Part shown: in pieces, positions 15,838-23,601 of the stretch | Layout of the letters: every line of letters begins with the position of its first letter | Numbering within the stretch: position 1 is the stretch's first letter | From: Chryseobacterium rhizosphaerae | GTDB lineage: Bacteria; Bacteroidota; Bacteroidia; Flavobacteriales; Weeksellaceae | Direction: 5' to 3' | DNA length: 64,000 nucleotides | NCBI RefSeq assembly: GCF_003385455.1 | Contig: NZ_QNUF01000004.1 | Span: 1 to 64,000 of the forward strand | Made by a program: the position numbers and the translations under genes | Notes under the pieces: generated by a model | Database searches by the model: none | What the model was told of the DNA's origin: nothing | Seen by the model: only the letters and a program-made list of their open reading frames with translations

Positions 15838-17196
15838 TTATATCGTCATCGAGAAAATTCTCGTTTCAGGTTTATTTCTCATCATCCTAAGGTCAAAAAC
15901 CATTGCAACATTTCTTGTGAATGCTCTTCCGGCCTCCGTAATTTTAACTTCATGACCATTGATTTCAACCAATCCGTCTTTTTCCATTTCCTTCAGCATT
16001 TCCAATGCATTTTCAAGTTCCGGGAAAGAGTTATGAGTATGGAAAGTGGTTTCAAGCTGACACATCAGGTTGAGGATATGTCTTCTTACCTTCAGATCTT
16101 CCTCATCCAGAACATGGCCTTTCACCACAGGAATCTCTCCTTCTTCTACAGATTTCTGATAATCTTCCACCGTTTTCACATTCTGCCCGAAAGCATACCA
16201 TGAATCTGAAATTGCAGACATTCCAAGTCCTACCATCAGCTGTGTATTGCTTGAAGTGTAACCCATGAAATTTCTGTGGAGTTTTTTATGAATTAAAGAC
16301 TGGTAGAGATCATCATGTTCAAGAGAAAAATGATCCATTCCCACTTCAATATAGCCTAAGTCCTGAAGCAGCTTTTTACCGTCTTCATATAATCTTCGCT
16401 TTTCTTCTCCACTAGGCAAGTCATTTTCATCGAACCCTCTCTGACCCACTCCTTTTACCCATGGAACGTGTGCATATGAGTAAAATGCAAGCCTATCCGG
16501 TTTCAGCTCCATCGTTTTTCTGATAGTATGCTCCATGGCTTCCCAATTTTGATGCGGAAGCCCAAAAACCAAATCATGGCTGATTCCTCTGTAACCAATT
16601 TCTTTAGCCCATTCTGTAACATTTTTTACATTTTCAAAAGGCTGAATTCTATTGATCGCTTTCTGCACTTTAGGATCGTAATCCTGAACTCCGAAACTTA
16701 CTCTTCTAAAGCCTAGATTATACAACGTCTGAAGGTGTTCCTTCGTGGTATTATTCGGGTGTCCTTCAAAAGAAAATTCAGGATGTTCAGCAATATCTAC
16801 TGTTTCAAAAATCCCTTCCAGAAGGGTTTTCAAATTTTCAGGCGAGAAAAACGTAGGTGTACCTCCTCCCAGGTGTAATTCTTTCAGCTTAGGTCTTTCA
16901 TTGAAAAGAGCAAGGTAAAGATTCCATTCTTTTAATACACTTTCCAGGTAAGGAATTTCAACACTATGTTGTTTTGTAATACGTTTATGGCATGCACAAA
17001 AGGTACACAATGCCTCGCAGAAAGGCAAATGGATATAAATAGAAATCCCCTCCTCTGCATTACTTTCATGAAAGGACCTGATTACGCTTTCTTTCCATTT
17101 TTCCGGTGAGAATGTAGTTTCATCCCAATATGGAACTGTAGGATAAGAGGTGTAACGTGGTCCGGGAATATTATACTTATCTATTAAAGAGTTCAT
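15838..17196 (-). CDS. hemN: Oxygen-independent coproporphyrinogen III dehydrogenase
   Basis: A 452-residue radical-SAM enzyme that decarboxylates coproporphyrinogen III to protoporphyrinogen IX without oxygen, in heme synthesis. The iron-sulfur motif is CEALCTFCAC, with Cys60, Cys64 and Cys67 as cluster ligands and Cys69 as in true HemN rather than HemW. GGGTPTF (about 108-114) binds SAM, and RVSFGVQDYDPKVQKAINR is the HemN hallmark. Length is close to the 457 residues of E. coli HemN. It is monocistronic on the minus strand. Confidence 0.95.
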   Translation of the reverse strand: MNSLIDKYNIPGPRYTSYPTVPYWDETTFSPEKWKESVIRSFHESNAEEGISIYIHLPFCEALCTFCACHKRITKQHSVEIPYLESVLKEWNLYLALFNERPKLKELHLGGGTPTFFSPENLKTLLEGIFETVDIAEHPEFSFEGHPNNTTKEHLQTLYNLGFRRVSFGVQDYDPKVQKAINRIQPFENVKNVTEWAKEIGYRGISHDLVFGLPHQNWEAMEHTIRKTMELKPDRLAFYSYAHVPWVKGVGQRGFDENDLPSGEEKRRLYEDGKKLLQDLGYIEVGMDHFSLEHDDLYQSLIHKKLHRNFMGYTSSNTQLMVGLGMSAISDSWYAFGQNVKTVEDYQKSVEEGEIPVVKGHVLDEEDLKVRRHILNLMCQLETTFHTHNSFPELENALEMLKEMEKDGLVEINGHEVKITEAGRAFTRNVAMVFDLRMMRNKPETRIFSMTI

Positions 17197-17460
17197 TTCG
17201 AAAATTAAAATTTTATAAGGTCATGAAATTTAATGGTCTTAAAACTTCATTCTACAAAATTAACCATTAGTTATGAATTTTGACCTATGAAATATATTAG
17301 GTTCTATTTTATAATGAGTCTAAATACTGTCTGTAAGGCCTTTCCTTACTAATGATAAATTCTATATATACTATTTGTTTTTTAGATATATCCATTTCCC
17401 AACAGGATGTATCTCCTGTTTTATATCTTCAACATTTTATTACCGTTGATCTTACATCTT

Positions 17461-18474
17461 TTACCCCTTCAATGTCATCACTGCAATTCTGTTTTTTCCA
17501 GCAAAAACAATATGATTTTTATCGATCCATTGACAGACAAAAAAACCTTTTTCATCAGAGATCTTTTTCCATGTTTTTCCAAAATCTGAGGAATAACTGA
17601 TATGCTGATCTCCTACTGTGATGATTTCTTTTCCTTTTGAACCCGGCTTAATTTTCACGCAGGTAGTATATCCTGCATTCTGCCCGGATGCCTGAATCTG
17701 CCAGGTTTTACCGCCATTATTCGTGGTAGCAATATTATTGACATTCGCCTCCTGCTTTGTATAATCCCCTCCTACTGCAATTCCGAAATGATCATCACTG
17801 AAATCTATGGAGTATATTCCATTCGAAGATTCTCCCTGGATAAATGGAGTATTGAAGACTTCAAACTTTTCATTTTTCAGGTTCAGTCTTAAAATTCGTG
17901 AGGCCTTACCTCCTGTTGCAATCCATACAAAGTTTTTAGTAGAAGAAATATTGGTATTACTGGCTGCAAAAGCTGCTTCTCCTTCATGCAGTGTGACTGC
18001 ATTTTTAAGCATACCCCATTTTCCATCCCTGTATATTGCCAATTTTAATCCATGATCTTTATCGGCATCACTAAATGTGTATGCCAGTTTTTCATTTACA
18101 AAGTGCAGTGCATCGTAGAATGCCGTTTTTGTAGTATCAGTAAAAACAACCTGTGATTTTAAATCTTTTTTATCAATGGTAAAGAAATGAGCAGGACTTC
18201 CAATATTAATGGCATAAAAAGCGGCTTTATCCTGTGCCAGAGTTCTGAACTCAAGTTTATCTTCTGATAATATAATCTGTTTTGGGTTCTTTGGATCTTG
18301 TATGTCTACAAACCCAAACTTAGAATCTGTACCACTGTACCAAATCTTATGATCATACAGCTCAAGAGCTCTGATGCTTATTTTGTCATTAAAAATAGTT
18401 TCCATGCTTTCCACCTGCTGAGAAAATGCACAAATTCCTACGGAAAGAAATAGAATAGAGAAGATCTTTTTCAT
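17461..18474 (-). CDS. Secreted YCF48-like/BNR-repeat beta-propeller protein
   Basis: A 337-residue exported protein with a signal peptide (MKKIFSILFLSVGICAFSQ). It carries beta-propeller blades with the BNR/YCF48 pattern: IATTNNGGKTWQIQ (about 248-261) and SYSSDFGKTWKKI (about 296-308), plus IDFSDDHFGIAVGGDYTKQ. In Bacteroidota such proteins are often annotated as oxidoreductase-like or assembly factors, but I infer only a propeller scaffold. It starts 39 nt after the amino-acid permease stop, with the permease terminator in the gap, so it is either a read-through second gene or has its own undetected promoter. Confidence 0.8.
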   Translation of the reverse strand: MKKIFSILFLSVGICAFSQQVESMETIFNDKISIRALELYDHKIWYSGTDSKFGFVDIQDPKNPKQIILSEDKLEFRTLAQDKAAFYAINIGSPAHFFTIDKKDLKSQVVFTDTTKTAFYDALHFVNEKLAYTFSDADKDHGLKLAIYRDGKWGMLKNAVTLHEGEAAFAASNTNISSTKNFVWIATGGKASRILRLNLKNEKFEVFNTPFIQGESSNGIYSIDFSDDHFGIAVGGDYTKQEANVNNIATTNNGGKTWQIQASGQNAGYTTCVKIKPGSKGKEIITVGDQHISYSSDFGKTWKKISDEKGFFVCQWIDKNHIVFAGKNRIAVMTLKG

Positions 18475-18480
18475 ATGCTA

Positions 18481-18503
18481 TAAAAAAAACCGCCGAAGCG
18501 GTT
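18481..18503 (-). terminator. Terminator of the amino-acid permease
   Basis: AACCGC (18488-18493) and GCGGTT (18498-18503) pair around a CGAA tetraloop, followed on the minus strand by eight T residues. It lies only 6 nt before the start codon of the next gene (18474). Confidence 0.8.
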
Positions 18504-18513
18504 CTATATTAAA

Positions 18514-20031
18514 TTAATCTATGTTTTTATATTTTTCAGGATTGTTCAGTTTACTGTTTGATTTTCCATAACTGAAATATACCACACCTCCTAAGAAAAG
18601 CCATACAGCAGAAAGTTCCAATGCATGAGCACTTAAGTTGAATATTAAATATATATTGATAAATACTCCTAATGCCACAACGATTTTATAAGCCGGAACT
18701 TTGAAAGGTCTGATCAAATCCGGTTCTTTTTTTCTCATCACCCAAACCGCAATACATACCAATGTAAATGCAAACAGAGTTCCGAAACTGGTCATATCTG
18801 CCAATGTTGAAATTGGGGTAAATGCTGCGATAAGCGCTACTATGATTCCTAACAGGATAATTCCTTTATAAGGAGTTTTTGTTTTTGGGTGAAGCTCTCC
18901 GAAAAATCTAGGAATCAAACCGTCTTTTGCCATTCCGATAAAGATTCTGGACTGTCCCATCATCATTACCATTACTACAGAGATCAAACCTACTGTAGCG
19001 GCAATCGTTACTACATTACTTGCCCAGTGTTTTCCGGCAATTTCAAAAGCATATGCCACCGGTGCTTTGATCGCATCAGGATATTTTCCTTCAGGGTTAA
19101 AGTCTGTATAATGCATCATCCCTGTCAATACAAGAGATACACAAATATATAATGCAGTACACACCAATAGTGAAGCAATAATAGCGAAAGGCACATCTTT
19201 TTTAGGATTAATAGCCTCCCCTGCCTGTGTAGAAACAGCATCGAAACCAATATAAGCAAAGAAGATAGCTGCTGCTCCGGAAATAATTCCTTTAATACCA
19301 TAGGCAGAGACCAGATCGCCTTCAGAATTTTTAATTTTTATCTGATCAGGGATAAAAGGATTCCAGTTTTTCACTCCATCTACAGCATTGTAAAGATCTG
19401 TATTAGAGAAGATAATATAAACCCCTGCAATGATTACGAAAATAACCGCAGAAGTCTTCATAAGTACAATTAGGTTATTCGCTCCGGCAGCTTCCTTGGT
19501 TCCTTTTACCAGCAGGGCTGTAATCAGTAAAACAAGGATGAATGCAGGCAAGTTCATTGAAAAACCATCTCCTGTATAACTCGCGGGATCTGAAGTAAGA
19601 TATCCCGGCAGGTGAACTCCAAAAATTTTCAAAAATTTGGTAAAGTATCCGGACCAACTCACGGAAACGGCCATACTTGCCATGGCATACTCCAGGATAA
19701 GACACCAGCCCATTGCCCATGCAAAAATTTCCCCTACCGTTCCGTAGGCATAGGCGTAGGCTGAACCTTCAACAGGAATAATGGATGCAAATTCCGCATA
19801 GCATAATGCTGCAAAAACACAGGCAATACCTGCTATAATGAAAGAGATTGCCAGTGCCGGCCCTGCGTGATAATAAGCTCCGGTTCCGGTAAGAACAAAG
19901 ATTCCACCACCGATGATAGCACCTACTCCAATTGCTGTTAAACTCCATTTTCCAAGGACTTTTTTCAGCTCACTTTTCTTCATATCTGCCTCATAGGCAC
20001 TTAGCGGCTTCTTAACCCAAATTTTAGACAT
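18514..20031 (-). CDS. Amino-acid permease (APC superfamily)
   Basis: A 505-residue inner-membrane transporter with 12 or more hydrophobic helices. GVGAIIGGGIFVLTGTGAYY (about 37-56) is the APC helix-1 unwound substrate motif, and IGFDAVSTQAGEAINPKKDVP (about 265) is the conserved helix-6 region of cationic amino-acid transporter-like (CAT/YfnA) proteins. Substrate is therefore probably a basic or neutral amino acid, but this cannot be fixed from sequence. The gene is monocistronic up to the strong terminator at 18481-18503. Confidence 0.9.
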   Translation of the reverse strand: MSKIWVKKPLSAYEADMKKSELKKVLGKWSLTAIGVGAIIGGGIFVLTGTGAYYHAGPALAISFIIAGIACVFAALCYAEFASIIPVEGSAYAYAYGTVGEIFAWAMGWCLILEYAMASMAVSVSWSGYFTKFLKIFGVHLPGYLTSDPASYTGDGFSMNLPAFILVLLITALLVKGTKEAAGANNLIVLMKTSAVIFVIIAGVYIIFSNTDLYNAVDGVKNWNPFIPDQIKIKNSEGDLVSAYGIKGIISGAAAIFFAYIGFDAVSTQAGEAINPKKDVPFAIIASLLVCTALYICVSLVLTGMMHYTDFNPEGKYPDAIKAPVAYAFEIAGKHWASNVVTIAATVGLISVVMVMMMGQSRIFIGMAKDGLIPRFFGELHPKTKTPYKGIILLGIIVALIAAFTPISTLADMTSFGTLFAFTLVCIAVWVMRKKEPDLIRPFKVPAYKIVVALGVFINIYLIFNLSAHALELSAVWLFLGGVVYFSYGKSNSKLNNPEKYKNID

Positions 20032-20184
20032 GTTTTTTTTATTTATTAAGGATTTACGAAAATATAAAAATTTTACGGACTCTCATGTTTATTGACAAAC
20101 TTTCGTCATTTATTTTAAATAAAAAAATCTAAAAACCTGACCGACACATTATTCAAAGTATTTTATCAAGTGTTAAATTTTGTT

Positions 20185-20192
20185 TATTTTTG
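20185..20192 (+). promoter_or_regulatory. -7 box (TATTTTTG) of pnuC
   Basis: TATTTTTG fits TAnnTTTG and ends 5 nt before the ATG at 20198. This favours the 20198 start over an ATG at 20180, which would precede the promoter. No clear -33 box. Confidence 0.4.
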
Positions 20193-20197
20193 ATCAC

Positions 20198-20857
20198 ATG
20201 AATATCTATGACCTTTTCGTCAAACCCTATGAAAATTATACCGCAACACAGATTTTACTGGAGTCTTCAGGAGCTATTTTCGGTACTTTAAGCGTTTATT
20301 TTTCTATCAAAAAAAATATCTGGGTATACCCTACCGGCATTATTTCCACGTTGATTTATGTATATATTCTTTTTAATTTCGGATTATTGGGAGACTGCCT
20401 GATTAACGTATATTATACCATAATGAGTGTGTACGGATGGATCTTATGGTCTAAAAATTCCAAAGACCATGTTCATGTGGATGTTACCTGGGCAACAAAA
20501 AAGGAATGGATTTATGCAGGGATTCTTTTCATCTTGAGTTTTGCATTGGTTATTCTTATTTATTATTACAAACCCTATATTGACAATTTGGAGGGTGGTC
20601 TTGGATTATATCATTTAGATTGGGCAAATTGGCTGGATATTTTTACCACTTCTATATTTTTAGTAGGAATGTGGTTTATGGCCAAACAGCGCATTGAGAA
20701 CTGGATTTTCTGGATTATCGGAGATTTTATTTGCATGCCTATGATGATTTTTAAGGGACTTGGCATCACTTCGGTTCAATATTTGGTATTTACTATAATG
20801 GCTATCTTAGGATACCTTAGTTGGAAAAAAAGTTTTAAAGAGAAAAAAGTACAATAA
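20198..20857 (+). CDS. pnuC: Nicotinamide riboside transporter PnuC family
   Basis: A 219-residue inner-membrane protein of about seven helices. It matches PnuC-type transporters: GTLSVYFSIKKNIWVYPTGI (about 30-49), YYTIMSVYGWILWS (about 76-89) and DWANWLDIFTTSIFLVGMWF (about 142-161), with WIIGDFICMPMMIFKGL near the end. PnuC proteins take up nicotinamide riboside by facilitated diffusion; close relatives carry thiamine (PnuT), and I see no TPP riboswitch upstream to favour that. It is co-transcribed with the GGFR-repeat lipoprotein (4-nt gap). Confidence 0.87.
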   Translation: MNIYDLFVKPYENYTATQILLESSGAIFGTLSVYFSIKKNIWVYPTGIISTLIYVYILFNFGLLGDCLINVYYTIMSVYGWILWSKNSKDHVHVDVTWATKKEWIYAGILFILSFALVILIYYYKPYIDNLEGGLGLYHLDWANWLDIFTTSIFLVGMWFMAKQRIENWIFWIIGDFICMPMMIFKGLGITSVQYLVFTIMAILGYLSWKKSFKEKKVQ

Positions 20858-20861
20858 AGTC

Positions 20862-21539
20862 ATGAAAAATTTATTAAAAATAGCAGCCAGTATTGTTGCA
20901 TTTGCCAGTTTAACATCTTGTTTAGCATACTCAGACGGATATGCCAATAATGGCGGTTATGGTGATCCATATTATAACAATGGATATTATTATGCACCAT
21001 CCGGATATTATGGAAATGGTGGATATTATGGTAATGATGGATATTATTACAGAGACAATGTTAATTATTATTACGACAATGGTGTTCCTTACTATTACTA
21101 TAACGCTAATAACTCAAGAAGAAAAGTATATGTAGAAAGGAGATCAGATAATAACTCTACTAGACCGAATACCGGATTCAGAGGAGAACCTTATTACGAT
21201 CGTAATAATAACAATAACAATGGTTTCAGAAACAACAATGGTTCTCAAAATAACCAGGGTAACAGAAACCAAAGCAGTGGAGGTTTTAGAAATAACAGCA
21301 ACCAGAATAATCAGGGAAGTCAAAACACCAATAATAGCGGCGGATTCAGAAACCAGAACAGCACTTATCAGGCTCCTCAAAGAAGCTCAAATAGTGGTGG
21401 ATTCAGAAGTTCAGAAAGTAATACAACCCCTCAACCCTCTTCAAACAGTGGAGGATTCAGAGGAAGTTCCAGTAGCAGCTCTGGCAGTTCAAATAACTCA
21501 GGAAGCACAAACAGACAGAACACCGGAGGGTTTAGATAA
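20862..21539 (+). CDS. Low-complexity lipoprotein with GGFR repeats
   Basis: A 225-residue protein with a lipobox ending at Cys20 (FASLTSC). Mature residues to about 90 are Gly/Tyr/Asn-rich (GYYGNGGYYGNDGYYYRDN). A short charged segment (SRRKVYVERRSDN) follows. The rest is Asn/Gln/Ser-rich with GFR seven times, mostly as (N/S)(S/T)GGFR, and the chain ends exactly in GGFR. No known domain is visible. It is presumably a flexible surface lipoprotein. It lies 4 nt after pnuC and before a terminator. Purine-rich triplets make the region look coding in other frames too, which are artefacts. Confidence 0.8.
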   Translation: MKNLLKIAASIVAFASLTSCLAYSDGYANNGGYGDPYYNNGYYYAPSGYYGNGGYYGNDGYYYRDNVNYYYDNGVPYYYYNANNSRRKVYVERRSDNNSTRPNTGFRGEPYYDRNNNNNNGFRNNNGSQNNQGNRNQSSGGFRNNSNQNNQGSQNTNNSGGFRNQNSTYQAPQRSSNSGGFRSSESNTTPQPSSNSGGFRGSSSSSSGSSNNSGSTNRQNTGGFR

Positions 21540-21569
21540 AATACTTAGATAAAACGATTATAAATAAGG

Positions 21570-21598
21570 AAACGAACAGTTAACACTGTTCGTTTTTC
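21570..21598 (+). terminator. Terminator of the pnuC operon
   Basis: AACGAACAGT (21571-21580) and ACTGTTCGTT (21585-21594) pair around TAAC, followed by T residues. Confidence 0.88.
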
Positions 21599-21611
21599 AT
21601 TTTAAATATAT

Positions 21612-21619
21612 TAATTTTG
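21612..21619 (+). promoter_or_regulatory. -7 box (TAATTTTG) of dapF
   Basis: TAATTTTG matches TAnnTTTG and leaves a leader of about 20 nt before the ATG at 21644. Confidence 0.5.
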
Positions 21620-21643
21620 CTTCTTTAATTTAGATAAAAAGTT

Positions 21644-22411
21644 ATGGAATTTTATAAATATCAGGGAACAGGAAATGATTTTGTGATGGTAGATAACCGT
21701 GACCTTCAGTTTCCTAAAAATAAAAAGAATATTGAAAAGCTATGTGACAGACGTTTCGGAATTGGTGCAGACGGCCTAATCTTATTGGAAAACGATGATC
21801 ATTATGATTTCAAAATGGTATACTATAATTCTGATGGTGGAGAAAGCACGATGTGCGGAAACGGAGGAAGATGTTTGGTTGCATTTGCTTTTTTCCTGGA
21901 TATTTTTGAAGATAAATGTAGGTTTATTGCTATAGACGGTGAGCATGAAGCGGAAATCCACAACGGGATTGTTAAGCTGAAAATGATTGATGTAAATACC
22001 ATTTCTCATGACGGTAATGATTCTGTTCTTAATACCGGCTCTCCTCATTATGTAAAATATGTAGAAGATTTAGCAAATTATAAGGTGTATGCAGAAGGAA
22101 ATGGGATCAGAAATTCCGAAAATTATAAAGAAAATGGGATTAATGTCAACTTTGTAGAAAAAATTTCTGATAATGAAATTTTTGTAAGAACCTATGAACG
22201 AGGCGTTGAGGATGAAACTTACAGCTGCGGAACAGGAGTTACAGCTTCCGCTTTAACTTTTTTACAAAAAGACAATCTAACTTCTGTAAAAGTTAAAACT
22301 TTAGGAGGAAATCTGAAGGTATATGCTGAAAAAAATGGAGATTCTTTTCAAAGCATTTGGCTGGAGGGTCCTGCAAAGCAAGTTTTTAAAGGCAAAATAG
22401 ACATACTTTAG
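21644..22411 (+). CDS. dapF: Diaminopimelate epimerase
   Basis: A 255-residue cofactor-independent epimerase that makes meso-diaminopimelate from the LL form for lysine and peptidoglycan synthesis. Both catalytic cysteines are in their motifs: MCGNGGRC (about 73-80) and YSCGTGVTA (about 196-204). The N-terminal YQGTGNDFVMVDNR is diagnostic. It is first in an operon with mltG (31-nt gap), linking precursor supply to wall remodelling. Confidence 0.96.
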   Translation: MEFYKYQGTGNDFVMVDNRDLQFPKNKKNIEKLCDRRFGIGADGLILLENDDHYDFKMVYYNSDGGESTMCGNGGRCLVAFAFFLDIFEDKCRFIAIDGEHEAEIHNGIVKLKMIDVNTISHDGNDSVLNTGSPHYVKYVEDLANYKVYAEGNGIRNSENYKENGINVNFVEKISDNEIFVRTYERGVEDETYSCGTGVTASALTFLQKDNLTSVKVKTLGGNLKVYAEKNGDSFQSIWLEGPAKQVFKGKIDIL

Positions 22412-22442
22412 AAACCATAAACTTTTAATCAATAGTATAAGA

Positions 22443-23468
22443 ATGAAAAAAGCTATTCTCATTGTCATTCTGCTGGTTTTTGTAATCGCAGGATTTTTTG
22501 GATTGAGATTTTATAATAAGTACTTCGGAAATAACGTAGAAAAAGACGGGTATGTATTGATTCCTCATAAAGCGGATTTCAAACAGATCATGGACTCTAT
22601 AGCTCCCTATATAAAAGATAAGGAATCTTTTGAAGCCGTGGCTAAAGATAAAGGTCTTACTTCAGCCTTTAAAGCCGGGCGTTATCATATCGAGGAGGGC
22701 AAAGGAAACTCTGATCTTGTGAATATGATTAAAGCGGGTAATCAAACAGCCAATTCTTTCAGAATCGGAGATTTTGGAGATATGTACCAGATGATCGGCA
22801 AAGTGACTAAAAAAACAGAATTGGATTCTTTACATTTTGTAAAAGATCTTGACGGGATTTCACAGGAAAAAGGCTACAAAAATGTTGAAGACTTAAAAAA
22901 ATATTTTTTCATAGATACTTATAACTTCTTCTGGACGGTAAGCCCGAGAGAGTTTTTTGCAAAATTTGAAGATCAGTATAATGAATTCTGGACCGGTGAA
23001 AGAAAAAACAAGGAACAGCAGTCCGGTTTAACAAGGGATCAGATCTATGCACTGGCGTCTATTGTATATAAAGAATCCGGAGGGAAAAAGGATGAAATGA
23101 AAACGATAGCGGGATTGTATCTGAACCGTTACCGAAAAGGAATGAAACTTCAGTCTGATCCTACGGTAATCTACGCCATCAACAAGCAAACTAATTTTAA
23201 GGAATCTATTAAAAGGGTTTTATATAAGCATTTATCAACTCCTTCTCCGTACAATACCTATGCGAATGCGGGTATTCCTCCAGGGCCAATCTGTGTGGTG
23301 GATAAGAATTCTGTAGATGCTGTTTTAAATGCAGAAAACAATAATTATATATTTATGTGTGCTGATCCTGCAAAATTTGGATATCACAAGTTTACGGCAA
23401 GTGCAGAAGAGCATGCTGTAAATGCAAAAGCCTATCAGGATTGGCTCAATTCAAAAAATATAAAATAG
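22443..23468 (+). CDS. mltG: Endolytic transglycosylase MltG
   Basis: A 341-residue YceG-like protein: an N-terminal membrane anchor (AILIVILLVFVIAGFFGLRF), a LysM-like region (about 35-120) and the catalytic YceG domain. The active-site Glu is in LASIVYKESGG, and the conserved C-terminal motifs include YLNRYRKGMKLQSDPTVIYA and SPYNTYANAGIPPGPI. It cuts nascent glycan strands and ends their elongation. Operon with dapF. Confidence 0.94.
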   Translation: MKKAILIVILLVFVIAGFFGLRFYNKYFGNNVEKDGYVLIPHKADFKQIMDSIAPYIKDKESFEAVAKDKGLTSAFKAGRYHIEEGKGNSDLVNMIKAGNQTANSFRIGDFGDMYQMIGKVTKKTELDSLHFVKDLDGISQEKGYKNVEDLKKYFFIDTYNFFWTVSPREFFAKFEDQYNEFWTGERKNKEQQSGLTRDQIYALASIVYKESGGKKDEMKTIAGLYLNRYRKGMKLQSDPTVIYAINKQTNFKESIKRVLYKHLSTPSPYNTYANAGIPPGPICVVDKNSVDAVLNAENNNYIFMCADPAKFGYHKFTASAEEHAVNAKAYQDWLNSKNIK

Positions 23469-23601
23469 GCTTAGCAAGCACTTAAAAAACTTTATACAGT
23501 AAAAAATTAATAAACGAATCATAACGGTATGATAATCAGAACAATCTGAAAACCCATACTGTTAAGGGTATCCCCTCATGATTTTATACAAAAAATAACC
23601 T

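Noticed and set aside
20100..20197. A TPP riboswitch for pnuC
   Set aside because: No THI-box sequence is present; the gap is only AT-rich with a -7 box.
21144..21552. Alternative long frames in the GGFR-repeat gene
   Set aside because: Simple triplet repeats keep several frames open; only the frame with the lipobox has a signal peptide.
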